From Gemmatimonadota bacterium (GTDB lineage: Bacteria > Gemmatimonadota > Gemmatimonadetes > Gemmatimonadales > GWC2-71-9), in NCBI GenBank assembly GCA_027294815.1, contig JAPULP010000234.1:1-5744 (forward strand): a stretch of 5,744 bases of DNA, written 5' to 3'. The notes below the pieces were generated by a model. It ran no database searches and was not told the origin of the DNA. It was given only the letters and a program-made list of their open reading frames with translations. Position numbers and translations under genes: made by a program. The stretch's first letter is position 1, and every line of letters begins with the position of its first letter. Positions 1-5,597 of the stretch are shown here, in pieces.

Positions 1-887
1 TCCAGGTACGCCACCGGTCGGTGCACGATGATGGGCATGCGAACCTCTGTCCCAAAACCCCGAGCGATTACTTCGGTGGTTCCGGCCGTTACGCCGATAA
101 CCACACCATTTGTCGACACGATCGCCACGTTGGGGTTCGTCGTCGCCCACTGAAGTGCTGTATTCGTGATTGGCCGGTTGTTTTGCGACGGGACTACGAC
201 AGTCAGCGATTCCGACTCGGCCGGCGGCAATGCAAGCAGGTCCCGGCGAAACCGGAATACCTCTGTCGTAACGGTGACGATCACCCGAGCCACGAGACCC
301 GGGCCCGCGTTCGCCTCGAGAACGCCGCTGCCATTGGTAATGCCCACGACCACACCCTGCTGGTCGACATTGGCCACCTGCGGACTCAGCGACCTCCACG
401 ACACGCGGCTGCACGCCGCGGGGGCACCGTCCGCGCGCATGAAGCGCGTCTCCAGCGCCATCGATTCGGTCACCAGAAGCTGAACGGGGTTCGGGAGAAC
501 CTGGAGCTGCGTGGGATTTCCCGTACCTGCCAGGCTACATCCCCGCGTCACGTTCACGGTGACAAATTCCTGGATGGTGCCAACCTGCACGCTCACACGA
601 GTCGCGCCTTCGGCGACTCCAACGACGGTAGCGATGTTGGGCGTGGCCGGGCTAAAGTCTACACGCACCACGTTGGGCGCGGTCGATACCCATATGAATT
701 GGGCGGCCGGAACGACGTTTCCCCTGCTATCGTACGCGGTAACCAGCAAGCTCGCGCTTTCCCCCACACCAACCTCCACAGCCAATGGCGCAACCTGAAG
801 CGATGCCACAGCCTGGGCCGAAGCTGCTTGCGGAAGCGAGAGGAGAAGTGTTAGTGGAGCGGCGAAAGCCGCTTTGCGGTTCAGCAT
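1..887 (-). CDS. Exported Big-2 (bacterial Ig-like) domain protein, N-terminal part, cut by the window edge
   Basis: The minus-strand frame is open from ATG at 887-885 to the left edge, giving 295 residues without a stop. Residues 1-24 form a classical Sec signal peptide: basic start (MLNRK), hydrophobic core (PLTLLLSL), and an ASA|QA cleavage site after residue 24. The rest is three consecutive Big-2-like Ig folds at about 28-114, 126-207 and 210-288. Each shows the family pattern: a strand with a Val/Pro-rich start, a W-x-S/T strand (WVSTAPNV, WRSLSPQV, WATTNPNV), a 'V-D/S-x-x-G-V-V-x-G' turn and a closing V-x-V-T-V strand. C117 and C159 could form a disulfide. Proteins of this kind are surface or periplasmic and often act in adhesion or as stalks. 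The C-terminal part, which would show any catalytic or anchoring domain, lies outside the window. No strong Shine-Dalgarno site precedes the ATG, but the signal peptide supports this start. The gene is divergent from the operon at 1155. Specific function unknown. Confidence 0.85.
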   Translation of the reverse strand, partial: MLNRKAAFAAPLTLLLSLPQAASAQAVASLQVAPLAVEVGVGESASLLVTAYDSRGNVVPAAQFIWVSTAPNVVRVDFSPATPNIATVVGVAEGATRVSVQVGTIQEFVTVNVTRGCSLAGTGNPTQLQVLPNPVQLLVTESMALETRFMRADGAPAACSRVSWRSLSPQVANVDQQGVVVGITNGSGVLEANAGPGLVARVIVTVTTEVFRFRRDLLALPPAESESLTVVVPSQNNRPITNTALQWATTNPNVAIVSTNGVVIGVTAGTTEVIARGFGTEVRMPIIVHRPVAYL

Positions 888-1154
888 GACACCAAGCGCA
901 TCGCTGGGGTTACGGCAGCGTAAATCCAACTGCCACTTTGAGATAACCCGTCAACGTACAGTCAACGGTGAGGCACTGTCAAGCCAGAGAAAATGGGACG
1001 TTCCGACCTGTTTGCCTCTCGAAAGAATTCGCGGCGCGGCTACCTCTTGCGCCCGGCTTATTCCGAGGCGACCTATACCACCCCGGAGCATCGTGGCGGA
1101 GCACGTCCTGCTCTGTTTCCACTCCCACGCAATCCACGGAACAACCGGGCTCGT
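888..1154. other. Divergent intergenic region
   Basis: These 267 bases separate the minus-strand Big-2 gene from the plus-strand operon, so both promoters should lie here. The frame of the downstream amidohydrolase stays open back to an ATG at 993, but those 54 codons read as Arg/Pro-rich, non-protein-like sequence ahead of a good export signal, so I treat them as non-coding. No convincing sigma-70 promoter is visible on the plus strand. On the minus strand a perfect TTGACA lies at 982-977, with only a weak -10 candidate (TACGTT) 18 nt further on. Confidence 0.6.
948..982 (+). promoter_or_regulatory. Direct-repeat operator candidate, Pho-box-like spacing
   Basis: Two 7-bp units, CCGTCAA (948-954) and CAGTCAA (959-965), are separated by 4 bp, giving an 11-bp period. 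A third unit, CTGTCAA, lies at 976-982, 17 bp after the second. Seven-bp CTGTCAT units with 4-bp spacers are the known arrangement of PhoB boxes, and OmpR/PhoB-family regulators bind such direct repeats. The third unit overlaps a minus-strand TTGACA (982-977) that could be the -35 of the Big-2 gene. The match is by eye, and neither the regulator nor the target gene is known. Confidence 0.3.
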
Positions 1155-2513
1155 ATGACCTTTTGCTCACTAATTCATAAGCGTATCGCAGCGTTCGCGT
1201 ATGTGTTGCTAGTCACAACGACCGCATGTGAACCGGGGGCAGGGAAGGTAGTCTACGTCGGCGGTACACTTTGGAACGGGACCGGCGTGCCTCCCATTCT
1301 CGATGCCGTGGTCATCGTCGCGGACGGACACATCGAGGCGGCCGGTCCCCCCGACGTCGTGACCATCCCACGCGGGGCTGAGGTGCGGCGCGTCGACGGG
1401 CGCTGGCTCATCCCCGGCCTCATCGACGCCCACGCTCATGTGGAGCGTTGGATGATGCCGGCCCTGCTCACCCACGGTGTCACCACCGTGCGGGGCGCGG
1501 GCGGTGAGCTGGACAGCGTGGTAGCTCTGCGCGACGACGCCCTTTTGGGTTCGACGTTGGCTCCGCGGCTGTTCATTTCGGGGGCGGCGATCGACGCGGC
1601 GCCGGCCAACCCCCCCGACGTTGGCGTGAGCAACGCGACCGACGGGCGCCGGGCGATAGATCAACTCGTGCTGGTCGACGCCACACAGGCGATCATCTCC
1701 CCGAAGATGACGGAAGCGTTGTTTGGACCGCTGGCCGACGAAGCGAAATCCTTGTTGTTGCCCATTGCCGGCAACTTGGGACGGATCGACGCGATCACCG
1801 CCGCCGCCGCGGGTGTCACGGCCATAGAGCATCTGAGCGGAATCGTCGAAGCATCGGTGACCAACCCCAGCGCCTACTTCCGCGCGCACAGCAACCTCGC
1901 TGCCGGCCGGAAGATGGTGATGCAGGGATGGACCACACTCGATTCCGCGCGGATCGACCGTACCGCTAGAGCGCTCGCTGATGCGGGAGTCGTCATCATT
2001 CCGACTCTGCATTACCTCGAGGTATTTTCCCGGCTGCGCGATCAGCGATACATCGACTCGCTTGACCTCCCGCCGGTGCCCGAAGCGATCCGCAACGGTT
2101 GGGATATTGCGCGCCTTGTTCGTGCCGCGCGCATGACCGGGCGCGATTTTACGACGTTCCGACGCGCGCGTCCGCGACAGAATCTCTTCGTACGCCGCTT
2201 CCGCGCCAGCGGCGGGGTCATCGCGGCGGGCAGCAACGCTCCCCAAATGCTCATGGCACCTGGTGCCGCTTTGCACGCCGAAATGGCACAGCTTGCTGAT
2301 GCGGGACTGACTCCGAAAGACGCGCTGCTGGCCGCCACGCGCGACGCCGCCCGGTTGCTTGGTGTGGATTCGATCGGCACGATCGAGGCGGGCTCGGTCG
2401 CCGATTTCATCGTGCTGACCGCAGATCCGTTGGACGACATCACGAACACGACAGCAATCGAATTCATCGTCTTCAAAGGGGAGCGCTACTATCCGGAAGA
2501 CTTCGGGCAGTGA
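1155..2513 (+). CDS. Exported amidohydrolase-superfamily protein with altered metal-ligand residues
   Basis: The protein has 452 residues from ATG 1155. This start is chosen because it gives an export signal: basic KR at 9-10, hydrophobic 11-20, then TTTAC with Cys25. That is a weak lipobox, so it may be a lipoprotein. The composite N-terminal beta domain (33-85: GGTLWNGTG, AVVIVADGHI) runs into WLIPGLIDAHAHV, the HxH motif at H93/H95, and the C-terminal part ends in the typical GTIEAGSVADFIVL strand (408-421). This is the imidazolonepropionase/prolidase-like branch of metal-dependent TIM-barrel hydrolases. Two expected active-site residues differ: the second-His motif normally written AGH reads AGN (N207), and the GSDAP motif reads GSNAP (N361). 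The IEH histidine (H226) is kept. The carboxylated-Lys position is unclear; K184 in ISPKM is the only nearby candidate. The fold assignment is firm, but hydrolase activity is doubtful and substrate unknown. First gene of the operon; its stop overlaps the next start by 4 nt. Confidence 0.87.
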   Translation: MTFCSLIHKRIAAFAYVLLVTTTACEPGAGKVVYVGGTLWNGTGVPPILDAVVIVADGHIEAAGPPDVVTIPRGAEVRRVDGRWLIPGLIDAHAHVERWMMPALLTHGVTTVRGAGGELDSVVALRDDALLGSTLAPRLFISGAAIDAAPANPPDVGVSNATDGRRAIDQLVLVDATQAIISPKMTEALFGPLADEAKSLLLPIAGNLGRIDAITAAAAGVTAIEHLSGIVEASVTNPSAYFRAHSNLAAGRKMVMQGWTTLDSARIDRTARALADAGVVIIPTLHYLEVFSRLRDQRYIDSLDLPPVPEAIRNGWDIARLVRAARMTGRDFTTFRRARPRQNLFVRRFRASGGVIAAGSNAPQMLMAPGAALHAEMAQLADAGLTPKDALLAATRDAARLLGVDSIGTIEAGSVADFIVLTADPLDDITNTTAIEFIVFKGERYYPEDFGQ

Positions 2514-3118
2514 CCATTGGACTTCGGAGGGCCCGAGGTAATGTGCTGATTCATGCCGATGAAAGCTGTCTCGGTAACCAGAACGAAGGTCCCAGCCCCG
2601 GAGGCGCAGGCGCCTTGATCGAGTTCACGGCCAACGGAAACCCAACGCGGCGGGATTTTTGTCTCTGTTCTGCGAGTACCACGAACAATCGAATGGCGCT
2701 CACCGGCGCCATCGAACTGCTCAAGCTGCTCGACGAATCCGGCCACGTGGGATACTGCTCCGACTCGCAATACCTCGTCAAGGGCATCACTGAGTGGGTA
2801 TTCAACTGGGAGAGGCGAGGTTGGAAGCGTAAGGGAGGGGCCGTGGAAAACCTCGAGCTATGGCAGGAACTGCGGCGCGTCACTCGGCACCGCGAGGTTG
2901 CATGGCAGTGGGTGCGAGGTCACGCCGGTCACGTGAAAAATGAATACGCCGACCACCTAGCGGTTCGTGCCGCCGCCGATCAAATGGCCAGCGGCGGCCT
3001 AACACCTTCCGAGTTCGGATCGTGGCTTGCGCAACAGCAATCCCGGGGCAAGTTCTCGGGATACGATCCCGACCAGGACCTCGAACAACTCGCAGGAGAC
3101 CAATCGACACTCGTATGA
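2510..3118 (+). CDS. rnhA: RNase HI-family protein with Ala at the catalytic Glu position
   Basis: The protein has 202 residues from GTG 2510, which overlaps the upstream stop (GTGA), so translation is probably coupled. A second GTG at 2543 has GGAGG/GAGG upstream and would trim 11 residues, so the start is uncertain. RNase HI cleaves RNA in RNA:DNA hybrids in the cytoplasm. Visible landmarks are the first strand with D17 (IHADESCLGN, for the usual TDGAC-GNP), TTNNRMAL (57-64), SDSQYLVKGI (84-93) with D85, the basic-protrusion-like WERRGWKRKGG (100-110), VENLELW, and WVRGHAGHVKNEYADHLA with H138 and D148. Compared with E. coli D10-E48-D70-H124-D134, everything is kept except E48: the usual NNRMEL reads NNRMAL (A63). 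In E. coli, E48 is needed for activity, so this protein may be inactive, bind metal differently, or belong to a subfamily with another arrangement. About 50 residues after the domain form an extra tail. The family is clear; catalysis is uncertain. Confidence 0.85.
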   Translation: MTIGLRRARGNVLIHADESCLGNQNEGPSPGGAGALIEFTANGNPTRRDFCLCSASTTNNRMALTGAIELLKLLDESGHVGYCSDSQYLVKGITEWVFNWERRGWKRKGGAVENLELWQELRRVTRHREVAWQWVRGHAGHVKNEYADHLAVRAAADQMASGGLTPSEFGSWLAQQQSRGKFSGYDPDQDLEQLAGDQSTLV

Positions 3119-3615
3119 CCACCTGTAAAGATCAGGTACCGGAAAACACACATCCGCTCAACCAGGATGATGACGGCGCGGCCCTGGACACGTCGCGCAT
3201 TCCGCTGTACGAAGTCTACATGCGAATGGCGGAGGAGCTTGCAAAGCGATCCACCTGCGCGCGGCTACAGGTTGGCACCGTCGTGACCGATGCGAAGCTA
3301 GAGAATGTGCTCGCCATTGGTTACAACGGAAACGCCAAGGGCTTGCCCAACCGATGCGACTCGACGGTCCCCGGAAATTGCGGTTGCATTCACTCCGAGG
3401 TGAATGCGCTGGTCAAGGCGCCGGGTGCGGTGAAGGACAAAGTGGTTTTCGTGACCAATAGCCCTTGCGTGATGTGCGCCAAGCTAATGATCAATTCGGG
3501 AGTGACTCACGTATTCTACCGTATGGCTTACCGTGATCCGAGCGGCATTGAGCTGCTGGCAAACGCCGGCGTGACACCCGTTCTCTACAGTCGTTGGAAA
3601 GACGAGTGGAGGTAG
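3115..3615 (+). CDS. dCMP deaminase-family cytidine/deoxycytidylate deaminase
   Basis: The protein has 166 residues from ATG 3115, which overlaps the previous stop as ATGA. An AGGAG at 3094-3098 is 16 nt away, so coupled re-initiation is likely. Members deaminate dCMP to dUMP, feeding dTMP synthesis, using a Zn-bound water. The zinc site is complete: H93 and E95 in HSEVNAL, and the PCVMC pair C118/C121. Other family marks are STCARLQVGTVV (46-57), GYNG (69-72), the C89/C91 cysteines just before the active site, and a GVTHVFY strand after the CxxC helix. The layout is that of the ComEB/dCMP deaminase group, not of tRNA adenosine deaminase or free cytidine deaminase. The first 28 residues are polar and acidic and look disordered; the domain starts near R28. 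An upstream in-frame ATG at 3022 would put 93 nt inside the RNase H gene and is not used here. Substrate (dCMP versus another deoxycytidine nucleotide) is inferred from family only. Confidence 0.88.
   Translation: MTTCKDQVPENTHPLNQDDDGAALDTSRIPLYEVYMRMAEELAKRSTCARLQVGTVVTDAKLENVLAIGYNGNAKGLPNRCDSTVPGNCGCIHSEVNALVKAPGAVKDKVVFVTNSPCVMCAKLMINSGVTHVFYRMAYRDPSGIELLANAGVTPVLYSRWKDEWR
3608..3612 (+). promoter_or_regulatory. Ribosome binding site for the zinc-ribbon gene
   Basis: A GGAGG core lies inside the last codons of the deaminase gene, 4 nt before the GTG at 3617. It supports that GTG as the start; the spacing is at the short end. Confidence 0.6.
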
Positions 3616-3616
3616 T

Positions 3617-4324
3617 GTGGCGGCGATAGACGAGGTCGAACGTTTCTTCAGACATCTGATCGACGTGCTTTTGGAATCGGACCCGGATCGCCTCAAACAT
3701 CCGATTCAGGTTTCGGAGATTTATCAGAGCATCCTGCCGTATCGACACCATCGGTCCGCCCTGGGCTTCGACACCAACGAAGACTACGAGATGGCCGTGC
3801 TGCGTTTCCTGTCAGGTGACGGTGGGTTCGCTTCACTCGACCCACCGGAAGCGCAGGAGGCTTTGGCCCAGGAGGCTCGGTCGATCAATCCCAACCCGGG
3901 CGCGTTCCGGGAGTATGCGGCCGCAAGAATCTTCTTGAACACGGGCGCGGTTCGGACGGTCACCGAGGCGCAAGAAGCGTATGCTCCTCCCCACGATGCC
4001 GAAGACGATCAAGACCTGCCACAAGAGCTTTCTCCCGAAGAGCGCAGCCCCTTCGCGCCGGAACGAGACGTCTTCAATCTCACCACGGCCGAAATGCCGG
4101 CGGTTGAGGACGAACCCGACATCACGACGCCGCTCGCGGAAGGCGTCCCGTTCGCCGGAAAGGCGTGCGTGTATTGTGGCGAACAACTTCCGAGCGGCCG
4201 CGTGGTCAAGTTCTGCCCGTTCTGCGGACGCGACCTCCGGATGATTGAATGTCCTTCGTGTGGATCCGAGCTCGAGGCCGGTTGGCGGTACTGCCTCACC
4301 TGCGGCGACACAATCGGAACGTAA
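3617..4324 (+). CDS. Unrecognised protein with C-terminal double zinc ribbon
   Basis: The protein has 235 residues from GTG 3617, 1 nt after the deaminase stop. I do not recognise the N-terminal part by name. Residues 1-120 look mainly helical (VERFFRHLIDVLLES, VSEIYQSILPYRHHR, EDYEMAVLRFLSG, AFREYAAARIF). Residues 121-178 are an acidic, Pro-rich, probably flexible linker. Residues 184-229 hold eight cysteines as four CxxC knuckles: C184/C187, C200/C203, C212/C215 and C226/C229. This is a textbook double zinc ribbon (DZR type), which usually mediates nucleic-acid or protein contacts. No signal peptide or membrane segment is visible, so it should be cytoplasmic. Its position directly after an RNase H-like and a dCMP deaminase gene suggests a nucleic-acid-related adaptor role, but that is inference from context. 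The dehydrogenase start follows its stop by 4 nt. Confidence 0.85.
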   Translation: MAAIDEVERFFRHLIDVLLESDPDRLKHPIQVSEIYQSILPYRHHRSALGFDTNEDYEMAVLRFLSGDGGFASLDPPEAQEALAQEARSINPNPGAFREYAAARIFLNTGAVRTVTEAQEAYAPPHDAEDDQDLPQELSPEERSPFAPERDVFNLTTAEMPAVEDEPDITTPLAEGVPFAGKACVYCGEQLPSGRVVKFCPFCGRDLRMIECPSCGSELEAGWRYCLTCGDTIGT

Positions 4325-4328
4325 TTCG

Positions 4329-5516
4329 TTGGATCGCCGTATCTCAGTCGCCGTCATCGGAGGCGACGGCATCGGGCCCGAAGTCGTCGCCACCGCGATT
4401 CCAATCATAGAGGCCGCCGCCGGACGGCACGGCGCCGCAATGGTGTGGGAGCATCTGCCCCACGGGGCAAGTCACTACCTCGATACCGGCGAGACCCTTT
4501 CCGACAATGTCTACGAACATCTCCGGGACGACGTGGATGCAATCTTCCTCGGCGCGCTCGGCGACCCGCGTGTCCCCGACAACGAACACGCGCGTGACAT
4601 CCTCCTGGGACTGAGGTTCCGGCTCGACCTCTACATCAACTTTCGGCCGTGCACGTTGCTGCATCCGGATTTGTGCCCGTTGAAAGGACGGAAAGTCGGA
4701 AGGTCGGAAAGTCGGACAGTCGGACAGTCGGACAGATTGGGTAAGGAGGAGGGACCGTCCGTCCTTCCGACCGTCCGTCTTTCCGACGGCGAGCCCGAAG
4801 GGCGAGCAATTGATTTCGTCATCTTTCGCGAAAACACCGAGGGCAGCTACCTCGGTCGGGGCTCATCCGCCAATGTCGGCGAGCCCGACGAGGAACACAT
4901 CGTGGAAGGCGTGCACTCGGCCCCGAAGATCGAGCGGATCCTCAGGGCGGCTTTCGAGTGGGCGGCGGCAAACGGCAAGCGTCGTGTCACCATGAGTGAC
5001 AAGGCGAATGCGATCCCGGCGCACCGAATCTGGGGGCGCTTGTTGGAAAAGGTGAGTTCGGAGTTTCCCCAGATCGACTCGGAGCATCGTTACGTCGATG
5101 CACTCGCGATGGAGTTGGTGCGCGATCCCGAGCGATTCGATGTCATCGTGACCAATAACCTCTTTGGAGATATTCTCTCGGATCTCGGTGCGGAGTTGGT
5201 CGGAGGACTCGGCCTCGCGGCCAGCGCCAACCTCCACCCGGGACGAGCGGGCTTGTTCGAGCCGGTCCACGGGTCGGCACCGGGCCTTGCGGGCACCGGG
5301 GAAGCCAACCCCATGGCTGCCATCCTCGCAGGCGCACTCATGCTCGACCAACTCGGGATCGAGCCGGCCGCCGATCGTGTTCGAGAGGCCGTCGTAGCGG
5401 CGCTGGCGGAGGGGGCGACAACTCCCGATCTGGGCGGCACGGCAACGACCGAGGAGGTGGGAAGCTGGATCGCACGGCACGTCTCCGGAAACCCCTCCCG
5501 TGCGATCGGCGCTTAG
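4329..5516 (+). CDS. Isocitrate/isopropylmalate dehydrogenase family protein with an in-frame repeat insertion
   Basis: The protein has 395 residues from TTG 4329, which directly precedes the first strand (RISVAVIGGDGIGPEV). The in-frame ATG at 4245 would overlap the zinc-ribbon gene by 80 nt. Family members oxidatively decarboxylate 2-hydroxy acids (3-isopropylmalate, isocitrate, homoisocitrate or tartrate) with NAD(P). Substrate and metal residues are present: R96 and R106 (LRFRLDLYINFRP), R167 (FRENTEG), Y174, K225 (SDKAN), D257 (YVDALAM), and D281/D285 (FGDILSD). The RENTEG motif, rather than the RELTGG typical of LeuB, fits the isocitrate/homoisocitrate/tartrate branches, so I give no symbol; a LeuB role remains possible. 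Between PLKG (117-120) and IDFV (161-164) relatives have only a few residues, whereas here about 35 low-complexity residues come from a palindromic repeat. The nucleotide loop HGSAPGLAG has G319 where NAD-dependent relatives have Asp. The rest of the fold is complete, so the enzyme is probably functional. Confidence 0.87.
   Translation: MDRRISVAVIGGDGIGPEVVATAIPIIEAAAGRHGAAMVWEHLPHGASHYLDTGETLSDNVYEHLRDDVDAIFLGALGDPRVPDNEHARDILLGLRFRLDLYINFRPCTLLHPDLCPLKGRKVGRSESRTVGQSDRLGKEEGPSVLPTVRLSDGEPEGRAIDFVIFRENTEGSYLGRGSSANVGEPDEEHIVEGVHSAPKIERILRAAFEWAAANGKRRVTMSDKANAIPAHRIWGRLLEKVSSEFPQIDSEHRYVDALAMELVRDPERFDVIVTNNLFGDILSDLGAELVGGLGLAASANLHPGRAGLFEPVHGSAPGLAGTGEANPMAAILAGALMLDQLGIEPAADRVREAVVAALAEGATTPDLGGTATTEEVGSWIARHVSGNPSRAIGA
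4687..4787. repeat. Palindromic array of 8-bp units inside the dehydrogenase gene
   Basis: The left part (4687-4734) is six consecutive 8-mers: GACGGAAA, GTCGGAAG, GTCGGAAA and three copies of GTCGGACA. The right part (4756-4787) is four 8-mers that, read on the minus strand, are GTCGGAAA, GACGGACG, GTCGGAAG, GACGGACG. Bases 4703-4735 and 4755-4787 pair at 27 of 33 positions, with some mismatches being G-T wobbles, around a 19-nt purine-rich loop (4736-4754). A long hairpin in DNA or mRNA is expected. A 7-bp direct repeat GGCGAGC (4788-4794 and 4801-4807) follows directly and may belong to the same element. Units of 8 bp are not codon multiples, yet the whole stays in frame with no stop. Copies elsewhere cannot be checked here. 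Confidence 0.88.
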
Positions 5517-5544
5517 TGGTTAGGTTACAGCCTCAGCCATCGGA

Positions 5545-5561
5545 GGCGCGGGGCCCGCGCC
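5545..5561. terminator. GC-only hairpin after the operon, without a T tract
   Basis: GGCGCGGG (5545-5552) and CCCGCGCC (5554-5561) are perfect inverted repeats around one base, so a strong short hairpin should form 28 nt after the dehydrogenase stop. No run of T follows on the plus strand, so it is not a canonical intrinsic terminator; it may act as a pause, processing block or 3' end stabiliser. A competing stem, GCCTC (5530-5534) with GAGGC (5543-5547), shares bases with the left arm, so two exclusive folds are possible upstream of the thiolase gene. Confidence 0.35.
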
Positions 5562-5586
5562 GAGAATGATCGGCTGATTCGCAAAG

Positions 5587-5592
5587 AAGGAG
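5587..5592 (+). promoter_or_regulatory. Strong Shine-Dalgarno site for the thiolase gene
   Basis: AAGGAG lies 5 nt before ATG 5598. It is the best ribosome binding site in the window and fixes the thiolase start, in contrast to the weak or coupled starts of most upstream operon genes. Confidence 0.8.
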
Positions 5593-5597
5593 ATCCC

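Noticed and set aside
21..854. Long plus-strand open frame of 277 codons in the first 0.9 kb
   Set aside because: Its translation is Arg/His-rich with no recognisable fold. The opposite strand encodes a clear signal peptide and three Big-2 repeats, so this is an antisense shadow.
993..1154. N-terminal extension of the amidohydrolase to ATG 993
   Set aside because: The 54 added residues are low-quality Arg/Pro-rich sequence and would bury the export signal that begins at ATG 1155.
1209..2276. Long minus-strand open frame of 355 codons opposite the amidohydrolase
   Set aside because: Arg/Gly/His-rich shadow typical of high-GC DNA. The plus strand shows the HxH, IEH and C-terminal motifs of the amidohydrolase superfamily.
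4245..4328. ATG 4245 as start of the dehydrogenase
   Set aside because: It would overlap the double-zinc-ribbon coding sequence by 80 nt and add 28 residues absent before the conserved first strand. TTG 4329 fits the operon spacing.
4687..4787. CRISPR array
   Set aside because: Units are 8 bp, directly abutting with no spacers, and half are inverted. This is a tandem palindromic repeat, not CRISPR.
4687..4789. GACGG at 4687-4691 and 4785-4789 as a target-site duplication around the insertion
   Set aside because: GACGG is also part of the repeat unit itself, and the implied 98-bp insertion would not keep the frame, so the match is not informative.
5090..5480. Minus-strand open frames opposite the dehydrogenase 3' half
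   Set aside because: They mirror well-conserved dehydrogenase coding sequence and have no recognisable domains or ribosome sites.
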